A stretch of 41,551 nucleotides of DNA from Rhodospirillales bacterium (GTDB lineage: Bacteria > Pseudomonadota > Alphaproteobacteria > Rhodospirillales > Casp-alpha2): positions 1-41,551 of the forward strand of contig JABMNT010000122.1 in assembly GCA_013203595.1 (NCBI GenBank), in the 5' to 3' direction. Shown here piece by piece: positions 1 through 8,927 of the stretch (its first letter is position 1; the number at the start of each line of letters is the position of its first letter). Below the pieces are notes generated by a model. The model saw nothing but the letters and a program-made list of their open reading frames with translations, was not told the origin of the DNA and searched no databases. The translations under genes were made by a program, and so were the position numbers.

Positions 1-154
1 CCCCCGAGGCCTTGAAAATCAGTACGAAACCAAGCGCCACCAGCGAATACATGACGCCCGACAGCAACCCGGCAATCACCACCTCGGTGAAGAACAGCGG
101 GCTGCTGGCAATATCCAGAAATGGCAGAATAAATATGCTTTCAAGAAACTCCAT
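1..154 (-). CDS. livH: branched-chain amino acid ABC transporter permease, LivH type (N-terminal part only)
   Basis: Only the first 51 codons lie in the window; the gene continues past base 1. The start is the ATG at 154 on the minus strand, 12 bases after the livG stop. The visible peptide begins MEFLESIFILPF and leads into a hydrophobic segment containing GLLSGVMYSLVALGF, the usual opening of LivH-type inner-membrane permeases, where the motif G-x-x-x-G-x-x-Y-x-L-x-A-x-G marks the first membrane helices. It would form the channel together with a LivM-type partner, energised by the LivG ATPase encoded just upstream. Fragment length limits certainty about the substrate, but the family call is firm because of the neighbour. 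Confidence 0.85.
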   Translation of the reverse strand, partial: MEFLESIFILPFLDIASSPLFFTEVVIAGLLSGVMYSLVALGFVLIFKASG

Positions 155-166
155 ATCTACCGGGTC

Positions 167-961
167 CTATTCATGGGTAACGCCCAGATAGGCGTTGATG
201 ACATCCTGATCGGCGCGAACCACGTCCGGTGTGCCATCGGCCAGCAGGCTGCCGTAATCGAGGACGACGACCCGGTCCGATATATCCATGACCACGCTCA
301 TGTCATGCTCAATCAGTACAATGGTCGTGCCCAACTGGTCGTTGACGTCCAGGATGTAACGGCACATGTCCTCTTTTTCTTCGTGGTTCATACCGGCCAT
401 GGGCTCGTCGAGCAGCAGCAAATCGGGTTCGGCGGCCAGGGCGCGGCCCAGTTCAACCCGCTTTTGCAAACCATAGGGAAGCTTGCCGACCGGGGTTTTC
501 CGGATCTGCTCGATTTCCAGAAAATCAATGACCCGTTCGGCGGCTTCGCGGTTTTCCATTTCCTCGCGCCGGGCCGGGCCCAGATGCAGGGCCTGCCACA
601 GGAAGTTGGTCTTCATTTTCAGATTGCGCCCGGTCATTATATTGTCGAGGGTCGACATGCCCTTGAACAGGGCAATGTTCTGAAAGGTGCGGGCGATGCC
701 CTGTTCGGCGGCCTTGTGCGGCTGCATCTGCTGGCGGGTCTCGCCTTTGAAGGTGATCTGCCCTTCCTGCGGATGGTAAAAGCCGTTGATGCAGTTCAGC
801 ATCGAGCTTTTGCCGGCGCCATTGGGGCCGATGATGGCGCGAATTTCACCTTTGCGCACATCGAAGGAAATATTGTTGAGCGCCTTGACGCCGCCAAAGG
901 ACAAACTGATGCCGTCGACGGCGAGCAGAATTTCGTCACTGACTTTGCGGATGTTTGTCAT
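167..961 (-). CDS. livG: branched-chain amino acid type ABC transporter ATP-binding protein, LivG
   Basis: 264-residue ABC ATPase of the LivG branch that powers uptake through LivH/LivM permeases. Visible motifs: Walker A GPNGAGKSS (45-53), Q-loop in ARTFQN (about 90-95), an LPYGLQKRVELGRAL signature region (161-175) in place of a canonical LSGGQ, as usual for LivG, Walker B LLLLDEP (181-187), and the switch histidine in LIEHD (H219). The longer insert between Q-loop and signature is also LivG-like. It lies 12 bases after the acyl-CoA ligase gene and 12 before livH, all on the minus strand, so one operon is likely. Pairing with a CoA ligase suggests the cargo may be an organic acid rather than an amino acid; that is inference. 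Confidence 0.93.
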   Translation of the reverse strand: MTNIRKVSDEILLAVDGISLSFGGVKALNNISFDVRKGEIRAIIGPNGAGKSSMLNCINGFYHPQEGQITFKGETRQQMQPHKAAEQGIARTFQNIALFKGMSTLDNIMTGRNLKMKTNFLWQALHLGPARREEMENREAAERVIDFLEIEQIRKTPVGKLPYGLQKRVELGRALAAEPDLLLLDEPMAGMNHEEKEDMCRYILDVNDQLGTTIVLIEHDMSVVMDISDRVVVLDYGSLLADGTPDVVRADQDVINAYLGVTHE

Positions 962-973
962 GCCTGGATGACC

Positions 974-2938
974 CTATTCTGCTGCCTGCGCCGCAGCGCG
1001 GGTGGTTGCGGCATCGCGAATTTCAACATTGGCATTTATGGTATCTGTCCGCCCGTCCTCGTAGGTGACCCGCACTTCGACCGGGCAAATGGTTTTACCT
1101 GCATAGAGCGCGGTGATCAGGTCGGCGTAGCGCTCGGCAATGGGTGCGCGCCGCAGTTTGCTGGTGCGTGTCAGTTCGCCATCATCGGCTTCCAGTTGTT
1201 TATGCAGCAACAGGAAGCGATGGATCTGTGAACCCGCCAGTTTGGCGTCGGCGGCCAGATCATTGTTGATCTGCTCGACGCAGGCCTGAATCAGATCATA
1301 GACAGCCGGCTGCCCGGCCAGGTCGGTATAACCCGAATAGGCGATGTTGCGGCGTTCGGCCCAGTTGCCAACGGATTCGAGATCGATATTGATGAAGGCG
1401 GTGACAAAATCCTGGCCGTCACCAAAAGTCACCGCTTCCTTGATATGGGGGAAGAACTTCAGTTTGTTCTCCAGGAATTTCGGCGCGAACAGGGTTCCGT
1501 CGCGCAGCTTGCCGACATCCTTGGAGCGGTCAATGATCCGCAGGTGCCCCTGCTCATCAAAGTAGCCGGCGTCTCCGGTATGGACCCAACCATCCTCGGT
1601 CTTGGTTTCGCGGGTGGCTTCGTCATCCTTGAAATACGCCTGGAAAACGCCCGGGCTTTTGAACATCACCTCGCCGTCGTCGGCGATCCTGACCTCGACA
1701 CCGATGGCCGGTGTGCCCGATGATTCAGGATTGACCTCGCCATCAGGCTGGATGGTGATGAAGACGCTGGCCTCGGTCGAGGCGTAGAGCTGTTTCAGGT
1801 TAAGACCCATTGAGCGGTAGAAGGCGAAAATGTCCGGGCCGATGGCTTCACCGGCGGTATAGCCTACCCGCATTTTCGACAGGCCAAGCACATTCTTGAG
1901 CGGCCCGTATACCAGGATATTGCCAATGCCATAGAGCAGCCGGTCAACCAGGGCGACAGGTTTGCCGTCCAGAATATCCATGCCAACCCGTTTGGCGACG
2001 GCCATGAAGTAATGGAACATGGATTGCTTGATTTTGGCAGCATCTTCAATCCGGATCATCACCGTGGTCAAAAGGCTTTCGTAAATCCGGGGTGGTGCAA
2101 AGAAATAAGTCGGGCCGATTTCCCGCAGGTCCTGCAAAACCGTATCACTGCTTTCCGGGCAACTGACGCAGTAGCCGGCGCAGTAGGCCTGCGCATGGGA
2201 AAAAATATTATCACCGATCCAGGCCATGGGCAGATAGGCCAGGGTCTCTTCATCTTCACTCAGGCCTTCGCGCAGGCAGCCGTTATTGGCGGTAATCAGC
2301 AGGTTGTCAAAGCTCAGCATAACGCCCTTGGGGCGGCCGGTGGTGCCCGACGTGTAGAGCATGGCACAGACATCACTGCCGGCACCCTGTTCGACCGACG
2401 CCACGAAAAAACCCGGGTTGGCGGCATCGAAGCGGCGACCGCTGTCCTGGACATCAGAATACTTGTACAGGAAATCCTGCTGGTAATGCATCATGCCGCG
2501 GGAATCATTGTAGATAATCGATTTGAGAGCGGGAATTTGCGGCCTGATCTCGAGCAGTTTGTCGACCTGTTCCTGGTTCTCGACAATGGCGAATTTGGCT
2601 TCCGCATGGGCATAGATAAACTGCATCTCTTCGGCCACCGAGTCCTGATAGACCGGAACCGGAACCGCCCCCAGGGCCTGAACCGCGGTCAGTGCCCAAT
2701 ACAGATGCGGTCGGTTATCGCCACAAATGCAGACCTTATCGCCGCGTTCGACGCCCAGGGTTTGCAGGCCGCAGACGAGGGCCCGGATTTCTCCGGCGAT
2801 TTCCGCCCAGCTCCAGGCCAGCCAGATGCCGTAGTCTTTTTCCCGGTTCGCCGGTTTATCACCGCGAACACGCACGTTTTCCAGCAAAAGCTTCGGAAAG
2901 GTATCCCGAAGACTCGCGGACGGCACAGTGCCTGCCAT
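974..2938 (-). CDS. AMP-forming acyl-CoA synthetase (long-chain/FadD15-like)
   Basis: 654-residue member of the ANL superfamily that would activate a carboxylic acid to its CoA thioester using ATP. The P-loop-like motif YTSGTTGRPKG is at 195-205; YASTEAS, the GWVHTGDAGYFDEQGHL stretch and a late RSKDVGKL-type hinge follow in the expected order. Length and the insert-rich C-terminal half match long-chain (FadD15-like) rather than short-chain ligases. The ATG at 2938 is preceded by GGGAGAG about 8 bases upstream. It is the first gene of the operon with livG and livH; such ligases embedded in Liv-type transporter operons are common in alphaproteobacteria and are usually linked to uptake of aromatic, branched or fatty acids. 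The substrate cannot be read from sequence. The palindrome at 3122-3143 may control it. Confidence 0.88.
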   Translation of the reverse strand: MAGTVPSASLRDTFPKLLLENVRVRGDKPANREKDYGIWLAWSWAEIAGEIRALVCGLQTLGVERGDKVCICGDNRPHLYWALTAVQALGAVPVPVYQDSVAEEMQFIYAHAEAKFAIVENQEQVDKLLEIRPQIPALKSIIYNDSRGMMHYQQDFLYKYSDVQDSGRRFDAANPGFFVASVEQGAGSDVCAMLYTSGTTGRPKGVMLSFDNLLITANNGCLREGLSEDEETLAYLPMAWIGDNIFSHAQAYCAGYCVSCPESSDTVLQDLREIGPTYFFAPPRIYESLLTTVMIRIEDAAKIKQSMFHYFMAVAKRVGMDILDGKPVALVDRLLYGIGNILVYGPLKNVLGLSKMRVGYTAGEAIGPDIFAFYRSMGLNLKQLYASTEASVFITIQPDGEVNPESSGTPAIGVEVRIADDGEVMFKSPGVFQAYFKDDEATRETKTEDGWVHTGDAGYFDEQGHLRIIDRSKDVGKLRDGTLFAPKFLENKLKFFPHIKEAVTFGDGQDFVTAFINIDLESVGNWAERRNIAYSGYTDLAGQPAVYDLIQACVEQINNDLAADAKLAGSQIHRFLLLHKQLEADDGELTRTSKLRRAPIAERYADLITALYAGKTICPVEVRVTYEDGRTDTINANVEIRDAATTRAAAQAAE

Positions 2939-3121
2939 GCAAACGCTCTCCCTATCGTGTCCTACGTGACGGCAACGCGCCCGTTGGTCAGGCCTGTCAC
3001 CGGTATATAAAGCCTCTGCCGTTATTACGGCGTGATGCCCGCTTCAGCAGGTCCTTCACTCCCATCTATCATGGGCACAGCCATTGTCCTACTCAAGCAG
3101 AAAGACATTGGCAAGGGTTTG

Positions 3122-3143
3122 TTGACGTTAACGTAAACGTTAA
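3122..3143. promoter_or_regulatory. imperfect palindrome with three ACGT boxes, candidate operator
   Basis: The core ACGTTAACGTAAACGT has three ACGT boxes exactly 6 bases apart (3125, 3131, 3137), flanked by TTG and TAA. Its reverse complement differs at only two of 16 positions. It sits in the 375-base gap between the divergent acyl-CoA ligase (starts 2938) and the helical protein (starts 3314). From memory it resembles motifs reported for MerR-type LiuR regulators of branched-chain amino acid and acyl-CoA catabolism in Proteobacteria; that fits an operon with a Liv-type transporter and a CoA ligase but was not checked. I see no convincing core promoter beside it on the minus strand. Confidence 0.5.
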
Positions 3144-3220
3144 TGAGTAGCGTCGCCCGTTTTTCTGAAGGTCCCGGGCGATCCGCCCTAAAGGCAGGCC
3201 AGAGCGTCCCGAACGCTTTC

Positions 3221-3249
3221 TTGGTGATAATTGATTGTGGTGTTATAGT
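3221..3249 (+). promoter_or_regulatory. candidate sigma-70 promoter for the gene at 3314
   Basis: TTGGTG (3221-3226), a 17-base spacer and TATAGT (3244-3249), the latter matching TATAAT at five of six positions, in an AT-rich stretch of otherwise GC-rich DNA. A start near 3256 would give a leader of about 58 bases that includes the hairpin at 3276-3311. The -35 match is weak (three of six). Confidence 0.4.
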
Positions 3250-3275
3250 TTTTTTGGACTCGATGTTGAATTTTT

Positions 3276-3311
3276 GATGGTAGGTCCTGATTCAACGAAA
3301 GGTCCACCATC
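3276..3311 (+). promoter_or_regulatory. start-proximal hairpin in the leader of the gene at 3314
   Basis: GATGGT (3276-3281) pairs with ACCATC (3306-3311). The stem continues inward, past a bulged A and one T-T mismatch, through GG/CC and CC/GG, closing a loop around TGATTCAACGAAA. The stem ends two bases before the ATG at 3314 and takes in the AAAGG that is the only visible ribosome binding site, so it could limit translation. No ligand motif is recognised. Confidence 0.4.
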
Positions 3312-3313
3312 GC

Positions 3314-4096
3314 ATGGTCAGTGAATACCTGAATCACACCCGTTCCATCCTCGAACTTGACCGGCTTTTCGAGAAGGACCGAAAGGCTGCCGGGGCAATT
3401 GCCGAGATTGTCTTCAGTCAGGATATTTCCGCCGCAATCCTGACGGTGTCAGACATAACCGAAGTCACCAACTCCCGGATTCTGGCAGATACGCAAGTGG
3501 CGTCCGCCAAGATCGCCGCCAGCGCCGAGGTCCATGCAACCGCGTTGCTGGCATCGGCACAAACCATGCGGCTGAAGATCCAAAATCAGGAATGGTCCGA
3601 CCCGACGCGCCGTGAAATAGACAGTTCCATTGTTACCGAGCTTGCGCGCAGGACAGAGATGGAGATCAAGTCCTCCTCGCGGACAGCCATTGATCAGATC
3701 AATGCCGGGGCGCGGGCCGCTATTGTGCAAATTACCGAAAATGCAAAAAAATCAGTCGAAGACATTGAAAGTATTACCGGCGTTATTTCCGATGAGATCA
3801 AAGAGAACGCCCGCATCGCTTTGGCCAAACTCCAGGACGCACAACAATCGTCACGTACACCTGAAGCGATCGCAGGTGCTGCGGAGAAAGCTGCCACGGA
3901 GATTACGGACCACGCCACGTCCGCCTCGCTGTCGTTAACGGAATTTGTCAAGGAAACGGTTGCCGGAATGACCAAGTCCGCTGATGCGGCCATACTTCTT
4001 ATTTCCGAAACGGTCAGCCGCGCGAGCGAGAGAATCGTTGCTGCCCGGGACAAGGCCTTGGAGCACGTCAAAGATACACTGGCCACACGGCAATAG
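3314..4096 (+). CDS. unknown alanine-rich helical (coiled-coil-like) protein
   Basis: 260 residues, not recognised. Almost the whole chain is predicted by eye to be amphipathic helix: alanine-rich, without proline-rich or membrane segments, and with loosely repeated blocks such as ILADTQVASAKIAASAEV, TAIDQINAGARAAIVQI and VISDEIKENARIALAKL, where small and aliphatic residues recur every three to four positions. There is no signal peptide and no cysteine, so a cytoplasmic rod-like, scaffold, phasin-like or LEA-like protein is possible, but no function should be assigned. It has its own promoter candidate and a hairpin over the ribosome binding site. The neighbours (acyl-CoA ligase divergent, aconitase 346 bases downstream) give no strong hint. 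Confidence 0.75.
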   Translation: MVSEYLNHTRSILELDRLFEKDRKAAGAIAEIVFSQDISAAILTVSDITEVTNSRILADTQVASAKIAASAEVHATALLASAQTMRLKIQNQEWSDPTRREIDSSIVTELARRTEMEIKSSSRTAIDQINAGARAAIVQITENAKKSVEDIESITGVISDEIKENARIALAKLQDAQQSSRTPEAIAGAAEKAATEITDHATSASLSLTEFVKETVAGMTKSADAAILLISETVSRASERIVAARDKALEHVKDTLATRQ

Positions 4097-4442
4097 GAAC
4101 CGGATATCGGTGCTGCGTCATGAGGGTTGCCTGGGCTCAACCCCGACGGGCAGCCTCGGGATACCACCAAAAAAGACAGTGACTTTATAAAACAGACAAA
4201 TCACGCTGATAGAATCAACGCGGTTTGGGTGGCCTGTAAAGGTCAGCCAGCGTGCATCACGCACGCCTATAGGCAACCGTCCGGGCGCCTGCTTTCTTTT
4301 GAAAACTGAAAGAACCGCGCCAATTGGATAAATGGAACATTGTTGGTGAACGGAATTGCTGGAATTTACCTGTGAATTGTGGTGAATCAGGCACACCTTA
4401 TTTTTTTTGTCCTTCGAATGATACACCTAAAGGAGAATGCCC
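4097..4442. other. gene-free gap before acnA, with a hairpin at 4124-4143
   Basis: This 346-base gap contains GGGTTG (4124-4129) paired with CAACCC (4138-4143) around an 8-base loop shortly after the stop at 4096. It could end transcription or protect the 3' end of the upstream mRNA, but no T-run follows. The rest becomes AT-rich toward acnA, with a T-run at 4400-4408 and the Shine-Dalgarno sequence AAGGAG at 4430-4435. I see no credible gene or clear promoter. Confidence 0.35.
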
Positions 4443-7133
4443 GTGGCCGTTACCGGACAAGACACCCTGAAAACCCGCCGTACCCTTACTGTTAATGGCC
4501 GGGAGGTTGATTATTTCAGCTTCAAGGCCGCCGAAGAAGCGGGCCTGGGCGACATCTCCAGACTGCCCCACACCCTGAAAGTGCTGCTGGAAAACCTGCT
4601 GCGCTATGAAGACGGGCGCACGGTCAAGGTCGAGGACATCAAGGCGATGGTCGGCTGGCTGAAGGAAAAGAAATCAAGCCACGAAATCGCCTATCGTCCG
4701 GCCCGCGTGCTGATGCAGGATTTCACCGGCGTGCCCGCCGTTGTCGATTTGGCGGCGATGCGGGATGCCATGGCGAAAATGGGTGGAGACCCCGATAAGA
4801 TTAACCCGCTTTCGACCTGCAACCTGGTTATTGATCACTCGGTCATGATCGATGAATCGGGCACCGAAGGGTCGATGGCTGCGAACATTGAAAAAGAGTT
4901 CTCGCGCAATGGCGAGCGCTACACCTTTTTGAAATGGGGCCAGTCGGCCTTCGATAATTTCACCGTGGTGCCACCGGGCACCGGTATCTGTCACCAGGTC
5001 AATCTGGAGTTTCTCTCGAAAACCGTCTGGACCCAGGAAGAGAACGGCCGCACAATCGCCATGCCCGATACCCTGGTCGGTACCGATTCCCATACCACCA
5101 TGGTCAACGCCCTGGCCGTTCTGGGATGGGGCGTCGGCGGCATTGAAGCGGAAGCAGCGATGCTCGGACAGCCTGTATCCATGGTCATTCCGGAAGTCGT
5201 CGGTTTCAAACTGACCGGCAAACAGAAAGAAGGCACGACCGCAACGGATCTGGTGCTGCGGGTTGTTGAAATGCTCCGCGCCAAGGGTGTGGTTTCCAAA
5301 TTCGTCGAATTTTACGGACCTGCACTCGACCATTTGTCGCTGGCCGACAAGGCGACCATTGCCAATATGGCACCGGAATACGGTGCCACCTGCGGCTATT
5401 TCCCGGTTGACGCGGAAGCCCTGCGCTATCTGGAACTGACCGGTCGGAAACGCGAAGACATTGCCCTGGTCGAAGCCTATACCAAGGAACAGGGCCTGTG
5501 GCGCGACTCAACGACAATTGAGCCCGAGTTCACCGATACCCTCGAGTTGGACATCTCGACCATCGTGCCGGCGATCTCCGGGCCTAAACGCCCGCAGGAC
5601 CGGATTGTCCTGACCGAATCCTCCAATGCCTTTAAAACCGCACTGAAAACCCTGGCCGGTGTCGACAGCCCGCGTGCCGTTGCCGTCGAGGGAGCCGGCT
5701 ATGATCTGGAAGACGGCCATGTAGTTATCGCGTCGATCACGTCATGTACCAACACCTCCAACCCGGCCGTATTGATCGCTGCCGGATTGCTGGCACGCAA
5801 TGCGGTTGCCAAGGGCCTGACCGCCAAGCCGTGGGTCAAGACCTCACTGGCGCCGGGCTCGCAGGTGGTTGCTGATTATCTGGAAAAAGCCGGATTGCAG
5901 GATGATCTGAACAATCTGGGATTCAATATTGTCGCTTTCGGTTGCACCACCTGCATCGGCAATTCCGGCCCGCTGGCCGAACCCATTGCCGCCGCCATCG
6001 AGGAAGGTGACCTGACGGTAACGGCGGTGCTTTCCGGCAACCGCAACTTCGAAGGCCGGATCAGCCCCCATGTCAAAGCCAACTATCTGGCGTCGCCGCC
6101 GCTGGTTGTCGCCTATGCCATCGCCGGCTCGATGACCACGGATCTGTACAACGATCCACTGGGCCAGGATCAGCAAGGCAACGATGTGTATCTGAAGGAC
6201 ATCTGGCCGACCAATATCGAAGTGGGTGATACCATGCTGGCCAACCTGACCCGCGACATGTTCGAAAGCCGCTACAGCAATGTCTATCAGGGGCCGAAAG
6301 AATGGCAGGCCATTCCTAAATCCGGCGGTACCATTTATGACTGGCCGGAAGGCTCGACCTACGTCAAGAACCCGCCCTATTTTGAAGACATGGGACCGGA
6401 CGCCAATGACCCGGCCGATTTCACCGGCGCCCGGCCGTTGATGATCCTTGGTGATTCAATCACCACCGACCACATCAGCCCGGCCGGCTCGATCAAGAAA
6501 GACAGCCCGGCCGGCGAATATCTGCTCGAGTATCAGGTGCGGCCCGATGACTTCAATTCCTTCGGGGCGCGTCGCGGTAACCACGAAGTGATGATGCGCG
6601 GCACCTTCGCCAATATCCGCATTAAGAACGAAATGGTGCCGGATACCGAAGGCGGGTTCTCCAAGCATTATCCGTCCGGCGATGAAGGCTCGGTGTTTGA
6701 TATTGCCATGCGCTACAAGGCAGAAGGCACGCCGCTGGTTGTCTTCGGTGGCAAGGAATACGGTACCGGATCAAGCCGCGACTGGGCGGCCAAGGGCACC
6801 GTCCTGTTGGGCGTGAAGGCGGTTATCACCGAATCCTTCGAGCGTATTCACCGCGCCAACCTGGTGTTCATGGGTGTGCTGCCACTGGTCTTCAAGGACG
6901 GTGTGACCCGCAAGTCCCTGAAACTGGACGGCTCGGAAGTCATCGATCTGACCGGGATTGAAGGCGGAATTTCGCCGCGCATGGATGTCGATTGCCGGAT
7001 TACCCGGACCGACGGATCATCGGAAACGATTCAGCTTGAGTGCCGTATCGACACCCTTGATGAGGTGGATTATTATCTGCATGGCGGCATCCTGCAGTAC
7101 GTCCTGCGGAAAATGATGAAAGACGTTGCCTAA
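4443..7133 (+). CDS. acnA: aconitate hydratase A
   Basis: About 896 residues, the AcnA/IRP1-type aconitase that interconverts citrate and isocitrate in the TCA cycle using a [4Fe-4S] cluster. The cluster cysteines are visible as SCTNTSNP (Cys435) and GCTTCIGNSGP (Cys501, Cys504); from memory these are the same numbers as in E. coli AcnA. The substrate-loop motif GTDSHTTMVNALAVLGWGVGG and the swivelling C-terminal domain, with GDSITTDHISPAGSI and YGTGSSRDWAAKG, are intact. Start: an upstream in-frame ATG at 4437 lies only one base after AAGGAG (4430-4435), whereas the GTG at 4443 has ideal 7-base spacing and gives the usual MAVTGQDTLKTRRTL opening, so GTG is preferred. It stands alone with its own upstream gap; a TPR gene follows after 33 bases. 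Confidence 0.97.
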   Translation: MAVTGQDTLKTRRTLTVNGREVDYFSFKAAEEAGLGDISRLPHTLKVLLENLLRYEDGRTVKVEDIKAMVGWLKEKKSSHEIAYRPARVLMQDFTGVPAVVDLAAMRDAMAKMGGDPDKINPLSTCNLVIDHSVMIDESGTEGSMAANIEKEFSRNGERYTFLKWGQSAFDNFTVVPPGTGICHQVNLEFLSKTVWTQEENGRTIAMPDTLVGTDSHTTMVNALAVLGWGVGGIEAEAAMLGQPVSMVIPEVVGFKLTGKQKEGTTATDLVLRVVEMLRAKGVVSKFVEFYGPALDHLSLADKATIANMAPEYGATCGYFPVDAEALRYLELTGRKREDIALVEAYTKEQGLWRDSTTIEPEFTDTLELDISTIVPAISGPKRPQDRIVLTESSNAFKTALKTLAGVDSPRAVAVEGAGYDLEDGHVVIASITSCTNTSNPAVLIAAGLLARNAVAKGLTAKPWVKTSLAPGSQVVADYLEKAGLQDDLNNLGFNIVAFGCTTCIGNSGPLAEPIAAAIEEGDLTVTAVLSGNRNFEGRISPHVKANYLASPPLVVAYAIAGSMTTDLYNDPLGQDQQGNDVYLKDIWPTNIEVGDTMLANLTRDMFESRYSNVYQGPKEWQAIPKSGGTIYDWPEGSTYVKNPPYFEDMGPDANDPADFTGARPLMILGDSITTDHISPAGSIKKDSPAGEYLLEYQVRPDDFNSFGARRGNHEVMMRGTFANIRIKNEMVPDTEGGFSKHYPSGDEGSVFDIAMRYKAEGTPLVVFGGKEYGTGSSRDWAAKGTVLLGVKAVITESFERIHRANLVFMGVLPLVFKDGVTRKSLKLDGSEVIDLTGIEGGISPRMDVDCRITRTDGSSETIQLECRIDTLDEVDYYLHGGILQYVLRKMMKDVA

Positions 7134-7166
7134 GCGCAAGCAGTTGCACTTCGGACGGAACAGACC

Positions 7167-8795
7167 ATGGTAAAACGGCCCAAGGGAACTGCGGAGGACC
7201 TTTTCCCGAAGGCCGTTGGTTTGTTTCAGGCGGGCAAGCTGGCAGCGGCCGAGAAAATCTGCCGCAAGATCCTGGCCCGCCATCCGGACCACGGCGATAC
7301 CCTCAATCTGTTTGCCATGGCCCGCGCCCACGGCGGTAACTTTGAAAGTGCCGTCAACTACCTGCAGCGGGCCGTTAAAAGCAACCCGCTGAACCCGGCC
7401 TATCACTCAAATCTGGGCGAGATTCTGGGCGCGTCAGGTAATTTCGAGGCGGCCAAGTCGGCCTTCACACAGGCCCTTGCCCTGCAGCCTGATCATGCCG
7501 GGCACCTGGCCAATCTGGGCACGGCCAACCTGCATCTGGGGATATGGCCGGAGGCGGTGGCCGCCCTGCAGAGCGCCGCCAGCCTCGATCCGAACAATGC
7601 CACGGTCTTTGCCCGGCTCGGCGTGGCGATGCAGGAAAGCAGGCAATTACAGGCCGCTGTTGATGCCTATCAGACAGCCGGCCGGCTTGGCCTGCAGGAC
7701 CCGCAGACCTGCTATAATCTGGGAACGGTGCTGGCGCGTCTGGATGATCTTGATGCGGCCATCGGCGCCTTTCGCCAGGCCGTGCAGCTGGATACCAGCT
7801 ATCAGCCGGCTTATCGCAGCCTCGGCAATATATATCTCAAGCGCGCCGACTATGCGGACGCCGTCGAGATGCTTGAGCAAGCCATTGCCCTGCAACCCGG
7901 AGATATGGAGGTGCTGCAGGATCTGGGCTCGTCCCTGATCGGCGTTGAAAATTACGAAAAAGCGATTTCTATTTACCAACAACTGGTAAACCTGAAACCC
8001 GACTCGGTTTCCCAGCGGGCCGATCTGGCCTTTGCCAATCTATGCGCGGGAAACCCCGAAGCCGCCCTGCAGGCCAGCTCCGGTGGTCTTGACCTGAAAG
8101 CCAATGACACCTCCTGTCTGGCCTTCAAGGCGACGGCGCTCAATCATCTGGAAAGGCGGGAGGAAGCCGGCTACCTGCTCGATTTCGAGCGGTTGATTTA
8201 TCAAAAGCAATTTACAGCACCGGTCGGCTTTGCATCGATCGAGGCGTTCAATGAAGCGCTTTTTGCCCATGTCAAAAACCACACCTCCCTGAAAGATTCC
8301 AAACTCAACCGGGGGCTGGTTGCCGGTCAGGGAACCCAGGAGCTTTTTGTCGGGGAAATAACGCCGGTTCTCAAGGCCTTCCAGACCATGATCAATGCCG
8401 CCATCGAGGGCTATAAGCAGGCCGTGCCGGTTGATGCCAGCCATCCGTTTCTGCTGAGCCAGCCAAGTGCTGTGCATGTCACCTGCTGGGCAACCCTGTT
8501 CCAGTCCAGCGGTTTCATGGACACGCATTTTCATCCCCCCGGATGGCTGAGCGGCGTCTACTATCCACAGCTACCCGATGCCGTCGACAAGCGCTCGGAT
8601 GCGCATCAAGGCTGGATCGAATTTGGCCGCGCCTATTACCGGATCGCAAGCACCGATACGCCGCCGGTTCATCTGATAAAACCAAGTCCCGGCCTGATGG
8701 TTCTGTTCCCTTCCTATTTCGGCCACCGCACGATCCCCTTTGAAAGCAGCCAGGAACGCATGAGTGTGGCCTTCGATATATTGCCGCGCGGGTAG
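7167..8795 (+). CDS. TPR protein with C-terminal putative 2OG-Fe(II) oxygenase domain
   Basis: 542 residues. Residues of about 10-330 are a run of tetratricopeptide repeats (for example NPLNPAYHSNLGEILGASGN, and N-x-A-x-x-x-x-L-G patterns every 34 residues) that would bind a protein partner. The C-terminal 200 residues resemble the 2OG-FeII_Oxy_5 family: a first metal-binding histidine region in DTHFHPPGWLSGVYYPQ, then SPGLMVLFPSYFGHRTIPF carrying the distal histidine, and an ERMSVAFDI end with the 2-oxoglutarate-binding arginine. Such proteins are annotated as putative hydroxylases with unknown targets. The ribosome binding site before 7167 is weak (GGACGGAACAG). It may be co-transcribed with acnA (33-base gap), although a functional link is not evident. 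Confidence 0.85.
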   Translation: MVKRPKGTAEDLFPKAVGLFQAGKLAAAEKICRKILARHPDHGDTLNLFAMARAHGGNFESAVNYLQRAVKSNPLNPAYHSNLGEILGASGNFEAAKSAFTQALALQPDHAGHLANLGTANLHLGIWPEAVAALQSAASLDPNNATVFARLGVAMQESRQLQAAVDAYQTAGRLGLQDPQTCYNLGTVLARLDDLDAAIGAFRQAVQLDTSYQPAYRSLGNIYLKRADYADAVEMLEQAIALQPGDMEVLQDLGSSLIGVENYEKAISIYQQLVNLKPDSVSQRADLAFANLCAGNPEAALQASSGGLDLKANDTSCLAFKATALNHLERREEAGYLLDFERLIYQKQFTAPVGFASIEAFNEALFAHVKNHTSLKDSKLNRGLVAGQGTQELFVGEITPVLKAFQTMINAAIEGYKQAVPVDASHPFLLSQPSAVHVTCWATLFQSSGFMDTHFHPPGWLSGVYYPQLPDAVDKRSDAHQGWIEFGRAYYRIASTDTPPVHLIKPSPGLMVLFPSYFGHRTIPFESSQERMSVAFDILPRG

Positions 8796-8927
8796 GCACC
8801 GCATGAATGTGCAACGATTTTTTTACATCCCGTCAATCTATCACAAAGCGGTGACCCGGGTGACTACACAGGTTCTTCACTGCTATGTGATTCGCCTTGA
8901 TGGCGGGATTTCGGTATCCCTGACGGC

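Noticed and set aside
173-1231. Long plus-strand frame opposite livG and the ligase gene (352 codons)
   Set aside because: Antisense shadow of two well-supported genes; the protein is low-complexity and resembles no family.
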